Positions 1 through 8,740 of a stretch of DNA of 64,000 nt are shown here, one piece after another. Position numbers and translations under genes: made by a program. The DNA is from Argyresthia goedartella (lineage: Eukaryota > Arthropoda > Insecta > Lepidoptera > Argyresthiidae): NCBI GenBank assembly GCA_949825045.1, contig OX463818.1, positions 29,032,906 to 29,096,905 of the forward strand. The letters are read 5' to 3'. The stretch's first letter is position 1, and each line of letters starts with the position of its first letter. The notes beneath the pieces were generated by a model. The model made no database searches, was not told the DNA's origin, and saw only the letters and a program-made list of their open reading frames with translations.

Positions 1-1280
1 AATAAAGTCTCTGCTTCAAATGGAGATGAATTTAGACGGTCCGTTGTGAGTACGGGTACATTGGTGAAGAATGTTTCAAAAGCTCGAGCAACATCAGCGT
101 TGGATTTAACAACATCATCACCTATCTTTAGGTAGAAATCACTGTCCCTTGGTATAACTTTTCCAGTTTCGCGGTTTATTATTTGCCAAACTGTTTTCAT
201 TCTATTATTTGAATTTTGAATTTTTCTATTAATGTGTAAAGTTTTTGCAGTTCTACATACCAACTTGAAAGTTTTGGAATATTTTTTAACATAGTCATGA
301 AATTTTCGATCAAAGTTATAGGTTTTTTGATCATAAAGGTCATACAAGATAACTCTACTTTTACGAATTCCAAACGTTACCCAGTAATTAAATTTAGATT
401 TACCGTTGTAGTCACTGACTTTATTTAATTTGAAAACTTTATTGAATTCTGTCTGAATAATGTTGAAGAAGTCTGAGTAGATTTTGTTTGGGTTCTGTTC
501 ATTAAAATCCGGTACTGGCAAATTTATATCTAAGTTTTTCGTATATGTCTCTAGTCTATGGAATGTAATAGGCCTATAAAAAGATGGACCAGTCTTGTCC
601 TTAATAGTAATTGGGAATGAAACTGTTTGACCACTGTGATCGGAGGGTAAACAGTTAATTAAACTTTTACTTGTGAATGCACAGTCACAAAAAACGTTAT
701 CTAAGCAAGTTTGGCTGGTAAGTGTTATTCTAGTCGGCTCTAGAAATACATGACATAAATTAAATGATTTGAACAGAGTTATTAATCGTCGCTTCAGTGT
801 TGTATCAACAAGCAGATATACATTAAGATCACCACAAATAATTAACTTTTTTCTGTTATTACAAAGTTTAATGAGGGCTTCCTCCATAATTTTCTCAAAT
901 ATTTCAAAATTGCCATGGCCTTTTTCATCCCTCGTTGGCCTGTAGACAAAAACAATAATATGGCTATCTAACTCAACACAGGATACCTCTATTTGTCTTT
1001 CAACAGTAAGTGCAAGAATATCTTTCCGTTTTTTTAACTTAATATTATTTTTCACTAAGATTAAAGAACTACCTCTATCAGCAGTCTTTCTATTGTAACA
1101 ACTGACAATTTTGTAATTATTTATGTTAAAAGACATCATATTTTCCTTCAACCAGTGTTCAGTAACACAAATAATATCAATGTCAGAATTTTTTAGAAAT
1201 AATTCTAATACAAGTTCTTTGCCAGGTAGCCCCTGGATGTTTTGATGGGCAATATTTAACTGGGGCTTACATTTTGACAT
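1..1280 (-). CDS. CR1-like LINE ORF2, N-terminal endonuclease part, cut by the window edge
   Basis: This frame is open from an ATG at 1280 to the left edge of the window, about 426 codons. It encodes the apurinic-type endonuclease that nicks target DNA for LINE insertion. Near the start is a HQNIQGL motif. GDLN lies near residue 148 and SDHSG near residue 212, both hallmarks of the EN fold. The linker before the RT has MKTVWQIINRETGK near residue 358, as in the related copy at 8741-11560, so the two belong to one group. The RT itself would lie left of the window. The ORF1 remnant sits just upstream at 1328-1711. This copy keeps an ATG (MSKCK) where the 8.7-kb copy reads NEKCK. No stop is seen in the visible part. 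Whether the rest is intact is unknown. Confidence 0.85.
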   Translation of the reverse strand, partial: MSKCKPQLNIAHQNIQGLPGKELVLELFLKNSDIDIICVTEHWLKENMMSFNINNYKIVSCYNRKTADRGSSLILVKNNIKLKKRKDILALTVERQIEVSCVELDSHIIVFVYRPTRDEKGHGNFEIFEKIMEEALIKLCNNRKKLIICGDLNVYLLVDTTLKRRLITLFKSFNLCHVFLEPTRITLTSQTCLDNVFCDCAFTSKSLINCLPSDHSGQTVSFPITIKDKTGPSFYRPITFHRLETYTKNLDINLPVPDFNEQNPNKIYSDFFNIIQTEFNKVFKLNKVSDYNGKSKFNYWVTFGIRKSRVILYDLYDQKTYNFDRKFHDYVKKYSKTFKLVCRTAKTLHINRKIQNSNNRMKTVWQIINRETGKVIPRDSDFYLKIGDDVVKSNADVARAFETFFTNVPVLTTDRLNSSPFEAETL

Positions 1281-1327
1281 ATTTAGTGGCTCTTGTATGC
1301 TAGAGATTTCCTATATTGTCTTATGAA

Positions 1328-1711
1328 CTAATTTAAATTACTTGGAACAGATTCCAATGTTGCATGCAAAGTATGATTAACAGGTGAATTCCCAATAGGG
1401 GTGCATGTCATATTACTCTTAACATAAGCTGATGTCAAGTTGAACTTGGTTAAACCAACTACAGCTGCGTCGCATATATTATAAGCTAACAATGTAGCTA
1501 CTAATTTTCTATATTTATTAGACAGATACAATGTATCCTGTGTCAGAGTAAAATTATGAATAAAATTATTCATGTCGAAATATGAAATAGCATCGCTGTG
1601 ATGACACATTAAATAAAATAAATGAATATTCATTCTATGCACAGATTTGTTCTGTAGTACTGTCAAATTACAGGCATATGGAAAATTGCATAGTATAAAT
1701 TTGCATTTCAT
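1328..1711 (-). pseudogene. CR1-like LINE ORF1, C-terminal remnant
   Basis: About 127 codons survive from the C-terminal end of ORF1 of the LINE at the left edge. The stretch around CHHSDAISYFDMNNFI aligns by eye with the end of the 504-residue ORF1 protein at 11758-13272 (CRHTEKFHFIDTNICI), including spacing and hydrophobic pattern. The reading ends in LESVPSNLN and a stop 48 bases before the ORF2 ATG. A similar out-of-frame tail is still recognisable beside the 8.7-kb copy. Its 5' side is truncated close to 1712-1729, where BEL/Pao sequence begins, so this is a normal 5'-truncated LINE insertion. It is not expected to be functional. Confidence 0.7.
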
Positions 1712-1729
1712 CCTACTATGTAAGTCAAG

Positions 1730-2244
1730 TACCAGCCGGTGTCAGACATGTTTTCGTATCGGGTCGAGTTGGACTCCCCGAAGGTCTGGACGAAACGGAA
1801 CGTCCTTTCAACGGTGGCTAGGACATTTGATCCAAACGGGTGGATCACCCCGGTAACATTTCAGCTCAAGTGTTTTATGCAGCAATTTTGGTCTGCTGAG
1901 CTGAAATGGGACAACCCGATCGGCGGGTCCTTGAGCTCAGAGTGGGAATCGTTCTTTTCGACCCTCCCTGGCATCCATCGGATTTCACTGCCACGGAGGT
2001 TGGTCCCCACCAAACGATACACCGCCACCCTGCATGGGTTTTGCGATGCCTCGGAGAAGGGCTACGGAGCTGCGGTGTATCTGCGTACGGTTGACTCCTC
2101 GGGGGAGGTTGATGTGCTGTTGGTCATGGCCAAGAGCAAGGTTGCGCCGTTGCGCACTCGCCTGACCATTCCCAAATTAGAGCTTTCAGGAGCGGCTCTC
2201 CTGACTCGTCTGCTCAACCACACGATGACGGTTATTCGTGGGTC
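1730..2244 (+). pseudogene. BEL-1 pol part 1: end of RT and start of RNase H (BEL/Pao)
   Basis: This is the middle of a BEL/Pao pol. It begins at YQPVSDMFSY, continues through WITPVTFQLKCFMQQFW and reaches the RNase H start, HGFCDASEKGYGAAVY, followed by TIPKLELSGAALLTRL. The reading is open until a minus-strand LINE interrupts it at 2245. It resumes at 7321 with the next RNase H block (WTDSQIVLCWLK), so the two pieces are one gene. The first 85 bases match 38687-38771 in BEL-2 with one difference, so the copies are closely related. Upstream gag, protease and RT are missing here. They are either deleted or left of the window beyond the truncated LINE. Confidence 0.85.
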
Positions 2245-2564
2245 AATACAAATACAAAAATACAAAATACAAAAATGTTTATTGTTTAACAAGGAAAATC
2301 ATTTACATTGTTTAGGCTGAAGCCTTCTTTTAAGTAAAAGTACCTGTACCAGAAGACTTCGCTCTCTCATTCCAAGTCATCTTAGAGTTGAGTTAAACAA
2401 TTTATAAAATAATGACAAATAAAGATGTGAAAACATTAATCATACGTTTGCGTGTGATACAACTTTATTTACTCAGCCAAAATTCAAATCGACGTCGTTA
2501 ACAATAGTGTTATCAATAGTTCTGGCTTATTTTGGGATTGAAATATCGTCCGTAAGTATGTAAG

Positions 2565-2697
2565 TGTCGATGTGAGTGTGAAATGTGTGTGTGAGGAGAT
2601 GTGTGTTTGAGGGTGTGTGCGTGTGTGTGTAGTGAGTGTGTGTAGGGTGTATGTGTTGTGTGCAAGATGGGGAGTGTGTGTGTGTGTGTGTGCTTGC
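2565..2697. repeat. GT-rich microsatellite in the LINE 3' UTR
   Basis: An imperfect (GT)n tract with interspersed GA. A similar but shorter GT-rich stretch lies between the ORFs at about 5840-5930. The related + strand fragment at 15869-16528 has a CA-rich stretch at a comparable place, so simple repeats may be a habit of this LINE group. Confidence 0.85.
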
Positions 2698-2787
2698 GTT
2701 ATCAACCAGTTTATGATTAGTTTATTTTATTATTTAAGTATTTAGCTGTGAACATATTTAGCTTTTTGTAAATATTATATGGAAATA

Positions 2788-5777
2788 CTATGGTGTAAGT
2801 GTTTTAGTTTGTTTATTTAGTATCACATTATTGTCAATAAGAGTTTCGATTTCATTATATGATTTATTCATTAGCCATCTTGTTACTGCTGTCTTACAGT
2901 CATAAAGGGTCTTATCATGAATTTTAATATATCTATTTGCCTGATTATACAGGATTGAAGCTCTTTTTGTGATTTGTCTTTCAGCAAACTTTGATTTTAC
3001 AACGTGATGCGGGACAACCATAAACCATCTCCTCTTTTTAAGTATGTTAGGATCGACTTTGAGTGTCTTATGTGTTTTTAGTATTAGATTTAAAACATAC
3101 AGTTTCCTTACGGAGAGTACTTCACTAAGTTTATAGAGTTCGTCAGTTGGGAATCTACGTGGTTTAAAGTGTATAACCTTTAGAAGCGTTCTCTGAGCTA
3201 TTTCAATATCAATCATTTTTGATTTAATAGCCCCACCCCAAATTGGCAAACAGTATGCAATGATGGATTGTGCCAGTGATCTGTATATAGACATCAGCAA
3301 ACTTCTTGTTGTTATGTGTCTCATAGTTTTAAAGAGCCAGATGAGTTTACGTATTCTGTTCAAAACTAAGTCAATCTGAAAGTGCCAGGATAGACGTTGA
3401 TCCAGCATAACACCTAAGTATTTTGTATGTGTCACTTTTTCGATCAACGGACACGAACAATAAGAGGCAAGATTATGGTAACTGCATTCGTGTATTCTTA
3501 CTTTAAAATTTGCTTCTGGTTGTGTGGATACGTATGGGGTAAAGCATATGTAGTTTGTTTTAGATGTATTCAACGTAAGATGGTTATTCCGTAACCAGGT
3601 ACTAACCTCAGCAAGACCTGCCTCCGTACTCTCGCGAACATCATTCCATGAGGTCCCAGTAAATACTATCGCTGTATCATCAGCATAAGAAAAGACCTGC
3701 CCCTTTGCTATATTAATGTTGCACAAGTCATTTATATATATTAAAAACAACGTAGGGCCTGGACGCTGCCCTGTGGTACCCCAAAAGTAATATCCGTGTC
3801 GCTGCTGATGTTTTGACCTATCTTAACTCTCTGTTTTCTATTCTTTAGATAGCTTGACAGTAAAGAAAGCGAATTTCCCCTAATACCTACATTTTCTAGC
3901 TTCCGGATGAGGATAGGCACTGACACGGTGTCAAACGCCTTTTTTAAATCAAGGAAGACTGTCATGCATTTAAGTTTTTTATCGACATTTTCCACTATGA
4001 GTGATGTGAGTGCTGTGACAGCGTCCTCTGTGGATAAGCCTTCCCTAAAACCAAATTGCGATTTTGAGAGTATGTCAAATTTCTGTAAGTAGTTTATCAA
4101 TCAGCAGTTTATTAGTTTTTCGAGTATTTTCGATATAGACGTAAGAACGGATATGGGGCGATAGTTTCCAGCTTCCCCCTTGTCCCCACTTTTGTAAACT
4201 GGTGTGATTATAGATTGTTTCATAGATACAGGGAATTCTCCATACTCAAAGCACACGTTTGCCAGGTGGGAGATGATAGGCACAACTATAAATCTAGCTT
4301 GTTTTAGGAATTTTGTCGTGATACCGTCCCACCCTGGCGCACTATCTGCTTTAAGACTCATAAGTATCGTGTCTACTTCTTGATAGTCCGTGTCGAGTAG
4401 AGTGAAAGATTGTAGTTGCGTATTAGGTAATTTCACTTCCTTATTTTGATTCATTGGATTATTTATGATCTCTTCAGCAAGCTTCTTCCCTATATGAGCA
4501 AAATAATCATTTACAGAATTTACTGATTCGTCTGTTGTTGATTTGTATCTTAGCAGATCCAAGTTTGTGATTTTACTTGGTTTGTAGTTGCTAATTTTGT
4601 TTATAGCTTTCCATAAAGACTTTGGGTTATTACTACTTTTTTCTATTTCTTCCCTTTCATACTTCCTCCTCAGTTTCTTAATTAAATTATTACAAAAATT
4701 CCTATATCTTCTGAATGTGATTTTAAGTGTTTCATTATCTGGATTAGAACGAAGTTTTTTTTGGATCTTATTTCTATTTTTAATACATCGTAGTATGCCT
4801 GGGGTTATCCAGGGTTTAATGATACGTTTACTCTTAGTAATTTGTATTATACTTGTGTTGTCCTCTAATGATTTAGTTATGTTATTCACTATTTTATCAG
4901 TAATTTTATTAGGGTCGATTTCTAGTGTTAAGTCTGATAGGTTTATATGTTTTAAAGTCTCAAGTGCCCCATCATAATCAATAACACTTTTAGTTTTTTG
5001 ACTGCGACTTTCCGTTTGAATTTTAGACAGTTTTAATAAGATCATTGCATGATCCGTTATCGTCGTGTCCAAAACAGCAACGAAAGCACTACTTTTTGTT
5101 TTATCAATATTCAGGTTAGAGTGGTCTAAACAGCTATTTTCCCTGGTCGGTAGTGAGTGCCCTGGTAGTAAACCGTGGGCATCCAACATGTCCAGGTAAT
5201 GTAGTCTATTTGTGCGTTCTTTTGCTGTCTCAGTTGATCTAGGTATTATATTTATGTTAATGTCTCCTGTGATTATAATATTTTTGATTGATTTTAGTGT
5301 CTCTAAATGTGTATTTAGAGATTCTAGGAAAGGATCTATATTATCGTTTGAGGGTGAGCGGTATATACCTAACACTACCATGTTATCAAGAGTAATCTCT
5401 AAACATGATGCATGGACCAGTACTATTTCCCGAACACGGGCTCTGCAGCCATCTTTAACGTATGCGACAACGCCATCGTTCTGATTCAAATGGTTTGTCG
5501 TAGAAAGTGATGAGTATGGTATAATATTAGGCAGATTTTTGTGTTTTTCAATTCTACATTCTGTTAAGACCATAACATCAACTGCGAAGTTTAATTCGTG
5601 CAGGTTTATTTGTAGGTCACTAGTGTTTGCATATATGCTCCTCATATTTTGAGAAAGTATTGTGATGTCCGAAGTTTTAATATTGATCATTTTATTAAGG
5701 TCCTGAATGGTACATTTAATTGACTCTGCTATTTCTATTTGATCTATATCTTGAAGTCTAGTCGTTAAATTAGCCAT
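2788..5777 (-). pseudogene. LINE ORF2 (endonuclease-reverse transcriptase), one stop and one 1-base deletion
   Basis: The ATG at 5777 opens an EN domain with LSQNMRS (residues 41-47), LTECR (71-75), GDININ (171-176), CLDHS (216-220) and TDH (241-243). The linker has the KPWITPGILR motif found in many insect LINEs. The RT starts near residue 480 (SAPGWDG). Reading breaks at an in-frame TGA at 4101-4103 (KLINC, stop, LINYLQK) and continues in the same frame to GVPQGS. There a single missing base near 3745 shifts the frame. The other frame then carries YINDLC and SYADDTAIVF, the RT active site, down to a stop at 2788. A related C-terminal domain occurs at 19893-20444. Two small lesions make it a young relic. 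Confidence 0.85.
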
Positions 5778-6006
5778 TTGTAAGGTGTTGTAGGGTCCAG
5801 TGGTGTTCTACTGCAAATAGTTTCAGGATATAAGTATAAACTGGTAGTTCTGGGGTATGTGTGTATGTATGTGTTAAGGGAGGTGTGTTTGTTATGTGGT
5901 TGTTGTAATGAGTATTTGTGTTTGTTTGTTTTTTCAATGTGTACTTAACTAGTATTAAATATAAGATGAAATTAAGCTTCATTAAATACCATCTAACTGT
6001 AGCTAG

Positions 6007-6945
6007 TCATTTAGTGACGTTCATAAGATGTTGTACTTGCTCCTCACTGGTGATGTTAATGAACGGTGATTGCTCATCCTTCCTTACATTCACCTTTCCG
6101 TAAGCGGTCCAACAGAATTTATAAGCTTTCGATTTTGCTAGGTCTCGAGCGAGAAAATAAAGTCGCGCTGCTTTCGGTGTTAGTTTCTCAGCGATGAAAA
6201 TTGGCTCGTCTGATTTTTCTGTGATTCCGAGGTGTCTAGCACAGAGCTTGGCCGACTTATTTTTGGAGTTATACTTTTTTGCGGCAAACAGGATGTCCTT
6301 TTTTACCAAGGCGGACTGCAGCTCGACAACCACTGTTTTGTTGTGCTCCTTTTTCTTCACGCGATATATGTCTCGTACATCCTTATTTGAGAAGTCATGA
6401 ACATCAATTGTTTTGGAAAGTTCCTGTGTCATTGTCAGTAGGTCCTGTTGAGTTTCGTCCTTCTTGTATGGGACGTTTCTAATTTCAATACATGTCTTTC
6501 TACTTTGCCTATGCATATCTTCCAGTTAATCTTCCAACAGTGTTAAATATTCTCGGTCTTTTCTTTTTTCAGATTCCATCATATCAAGCTTCTTTTTGAG
6601 GTCTTCATTCTGCTCACTAAGAATCGTCAGTGAGTTTTCTATGTTGTTAATGGACTGGCGAATTTCCTTTGTTACGGATTCTCGATCTTGTCTCTCGATG
6701 AAAGATTCGAGCATAGCTTTCATTTCCTCCTTAAATTCACCATAGTCTTTTTCTTCATTTCTTTTTCTCTTGGGTTGTCTTGATGTTACAAAATTTGTCG
6801 GGTTATGGTTCTGTATGTCCATTGATGAAACGTCTGTCTCTGAGTACGACTTATTTAGAGAGGTATCCATTTTGTAATTTCCGTTATAAGGCGAGTCGTG
6901 AGTCGTAGCGTCTAGTACTTGTATAAATAATAGTCCGCGGAACAC
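6007..6945 (-). pseudogene. LINE ORF1: coiled coil plus baculovirus-FP-like C-terminal domain, one stop
   Basis: ORF1 proteins bind the LINE RNA. This reading has a basic N-terminal half (PKRKRNEE), a predicted coiled coil (SINNIENSLTILSEQNEDL and following heptads), then an in-frame TAA at 6526-6528. The same frame continues after it: IEIRNVP near the start, VVVELQS, LTPKAARLYFLARDLAK and FCWTAYGKV. That C-terminal half matches, from memory, the domain called Baculo_FP in insect LINE ORF1 proteins and baculovirus FP25K. Both halves are in one frame with three codons between the stop and the next methionine, so the break is a single nonsense change. It lies 229 bases upstream of ORF2 in the same orientation. 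Confidence 0.75.
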
Positions 6946-7320
6946 TGGCCTGTGCTACGTCGTATCGCCGCGTAGCAGATATTGCCCGTAGCAGCCAGTA
7001 GCGTAGTACTTGTGCGCCTGCGACGGGTGAGTAGGACAGCAATATTGCTATCTCGGATACCCGAGGTGTGTGAGGAGGGGTGCAGAGCAGAGCGGTACTC
7101 ACGGCTCTCGGGGCATCGAAGGTCATCCAGCGCCTTTCACTTTCGCAATTAGATACAGTTATAACCACTTCGTTGATTTGAATAAAGGTTAATTTAGGAT
7201 ACAGTATATTTATGACTTTTGATTAAAACTGGACACACGTCTGCTTGCGATCAAGACTCGGACGAGAGGGGATTAGAAGATTAATAAAAAAGACAATAGC
7301 ATTAGAAGATTCGGTCTAAG
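6946..7320 (-). other. LINE 5' UTR
   Basis: About 375 bases upstream of ORF1, moderately GC-rich. A short open frame overlapping ORF1 (6884-7168) has no recognisable domain and is taken as chance. The 5' end of the LINE lies near 7300-7325. No promoter motif was identified with confidence. Confidence 0.5.
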
Positions 7321-8504
7321 CTTGGACGGACAGCCAGATCGTGTTATGCTGGCTAAAGGCTTCAGTTCACAAGCTGGAGATTTTTGTGGCGAATCGGGTT
7401 TCGCAGATTTTGAATTCGGAGGTTCCCTTAATCTGGAGACATGTTCCAGGGGAAATGAACCCAGCAGTCTCGTGGGTGTCACGCTCCGGAGTTAGTTGGA
7501 CATCCCTTGTGGTGGGGTCCAAAATGGTTGACTCAAGCTGAATCGGATTGGCCAATGAGTCCACGCGTTACCTCGGCGAACGGCGCCTTGACAGTCGGTG
7601 TCTGTACGACGCAACCAGAGCCGTAAGAGGAGTTCAGCCTGCTGGAACGGTACAGCTCGCTCGACAAGCTGGTCAATGTGACCGCCTGGATCTTCCGATT
7701 TGCGCGGAATTGTCTTAACTCTGAGGCGCAACGGGTGCGGAGACAGGTCCTGACACCACGGGAACGGAACCATGCGTTGTTCGCATTGGTACGGAACGTG
7801 CAGACGGTGCACTTTAAGTCCGAACTGGACATTCTGAGACGCGGACGCGTCCAACTGAAGGGAGCTGTGGCTCGACTCAACCCGTTTATTGACCCTCACG
7901 GATTGCTGAGGTTAGGAGGTCAGCTGCGGAATGCCAACCTGCCTTATGCGGCTCGCCACCCGTTGTTACTCCCTAAGAAAGGGTAGTTGGTCGAACTGTT
8001 GATACAGGATCGACACATTCGGAATGGGCATGTCGGATGCCACGCCTTGATGGCGTTTCTCCAGCGCGAGTTCTGGATTCTATCGGGAAGACGCTTAGTG
8101 CGTAGCGTCGTATTTCGGTGCCTGCCTTGTTATCGGGCCAAGGCGGCTACGATGCATCCCCAGATGGGCGATTTGCCCTCGGATAGAGTTAACAAAATCC
8201 GGCCCTTTGCGGGTGTCGGAACGGATTTCGCGGGACCATTCATGGTCAAGTCTTCACAGCTACGGAACGCCAGATTAGTGAAGGCATACCTGTCCGTCTT
8301 CGAACGGTTCCTAGGACGCCATCGGTACGGCTTGCTCCCGACGAGGGATTGAATGGGTTTTCAGTCCGCCGGGATGTCCTCATTGGGGAGGAATTTTTGA
8401 GTAAAATCGGCTAAGTCGCACCTGACGAGGATCATCGGTGAGACCTCTCTACGCTTTGAAGAGCTTGCGACGCTGTTCTGTAAATTTGAAATGACACTGA
8501 ACTA
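7321..8504 (+). pseudogene. BEL-1 pol part 2: RNase H end and integrase with deleted core
   Basis: Coding sequence resumes with AWTDSQIVLCWLKAS and WRHVPGEMNPA, the end of the BEL RNase H. Next comes the integrase HHCC-type zinc module (HIRNGHVG ... FRCLPCYR) and the start of the core (GVGTDFAGPF). Stops are seen near 7319 and at 7984-7986. After AYLSVF the reading shifts frame and reaches FLGRHRYGLLPTR, then jumps to a degenerate WVFSPPG-like block near 8352. The middle of the catalytic core is therefore deleted. HLTRIIGE and RFEELATLF follow, then TLN and a TAG at 8503-8505. A CR1-like LINE sits right after, and the frame resumes at 13529. Confidence 0.85.
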
Positions 8505-8509
8505 GCGTC
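8505..8509. repeat. 5-bp target-site duplication gcgtc (partner 13524-13528)
   Basis: gcgtc stands immediately left of the A-rich LINE tail and again immediately right of the LINE 5' end. Removing the LINE plus one copy (8510-13528, 5019 bases, a multiple of three) joins the BEL integrase codons in a single frame. That supports the assignment even though five bases are short for a duplication. Confidence 0.75.
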
Positions 8510-8740
8510 AAAATCAAAATCAAAATCAAAAATCATTTATTTCCATAGGATGTTGTTACATCACTTAGATCCGTCATTACATTTTTTTGGGTGAGTTCAC
8601 TAACCCAATCTGTGGAAAAGAGCTCACCAAAGAAACTTCACAGTCGTCGCATCTTTTGCGTTTCCTTTTTTAAATAAAATATTGTCAAATTACAAAATGA
8701 ATGCTAATTATATATCGAAACAGCCTGTTACTCAAACAAT

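Larger units (their letters stand above)
2245..7320 (-). mobile_element. Full-length LINE (coiled-coil/FP-like ORF1, EN-RT ORF2) inserted in BEL-1
   Basis: A minus-strand non-LTR retrotransposon of about 5.1 kb. Its 3' tail is an A-rich ATTTTTGT-type repeat (read on the minus strand) at 2245-2277. It has a GT-rich 3' UTR, ORF2, ORF1 and about 370 bases of 5' UTR. BEL-1 sequence flanks it on both sides, so it jumped into that element. The right edge is placed between 7300 and 7325, where BEL RNase H coding sequence resumes. I found no convincing target-site duplication. Each ORF carries one in-frame stop and ORF2 also a one-base deletion, so this is a fairly recent but dead copy. Confidence 0.8.

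Noticed and set aside
2231..2244. Target-site duplication for the LINE at 2245-7320 (attcg near 2234 and 7309)
   Set aside because: The match is only five bases, not adjacent to the ends, and does not restore the BEL frame.
2484..2705. Minus-strand open frame rich in T, H and L
   Set aside because: It is the translation of a GT-rich microsatellite in a LINE 3' UTR.
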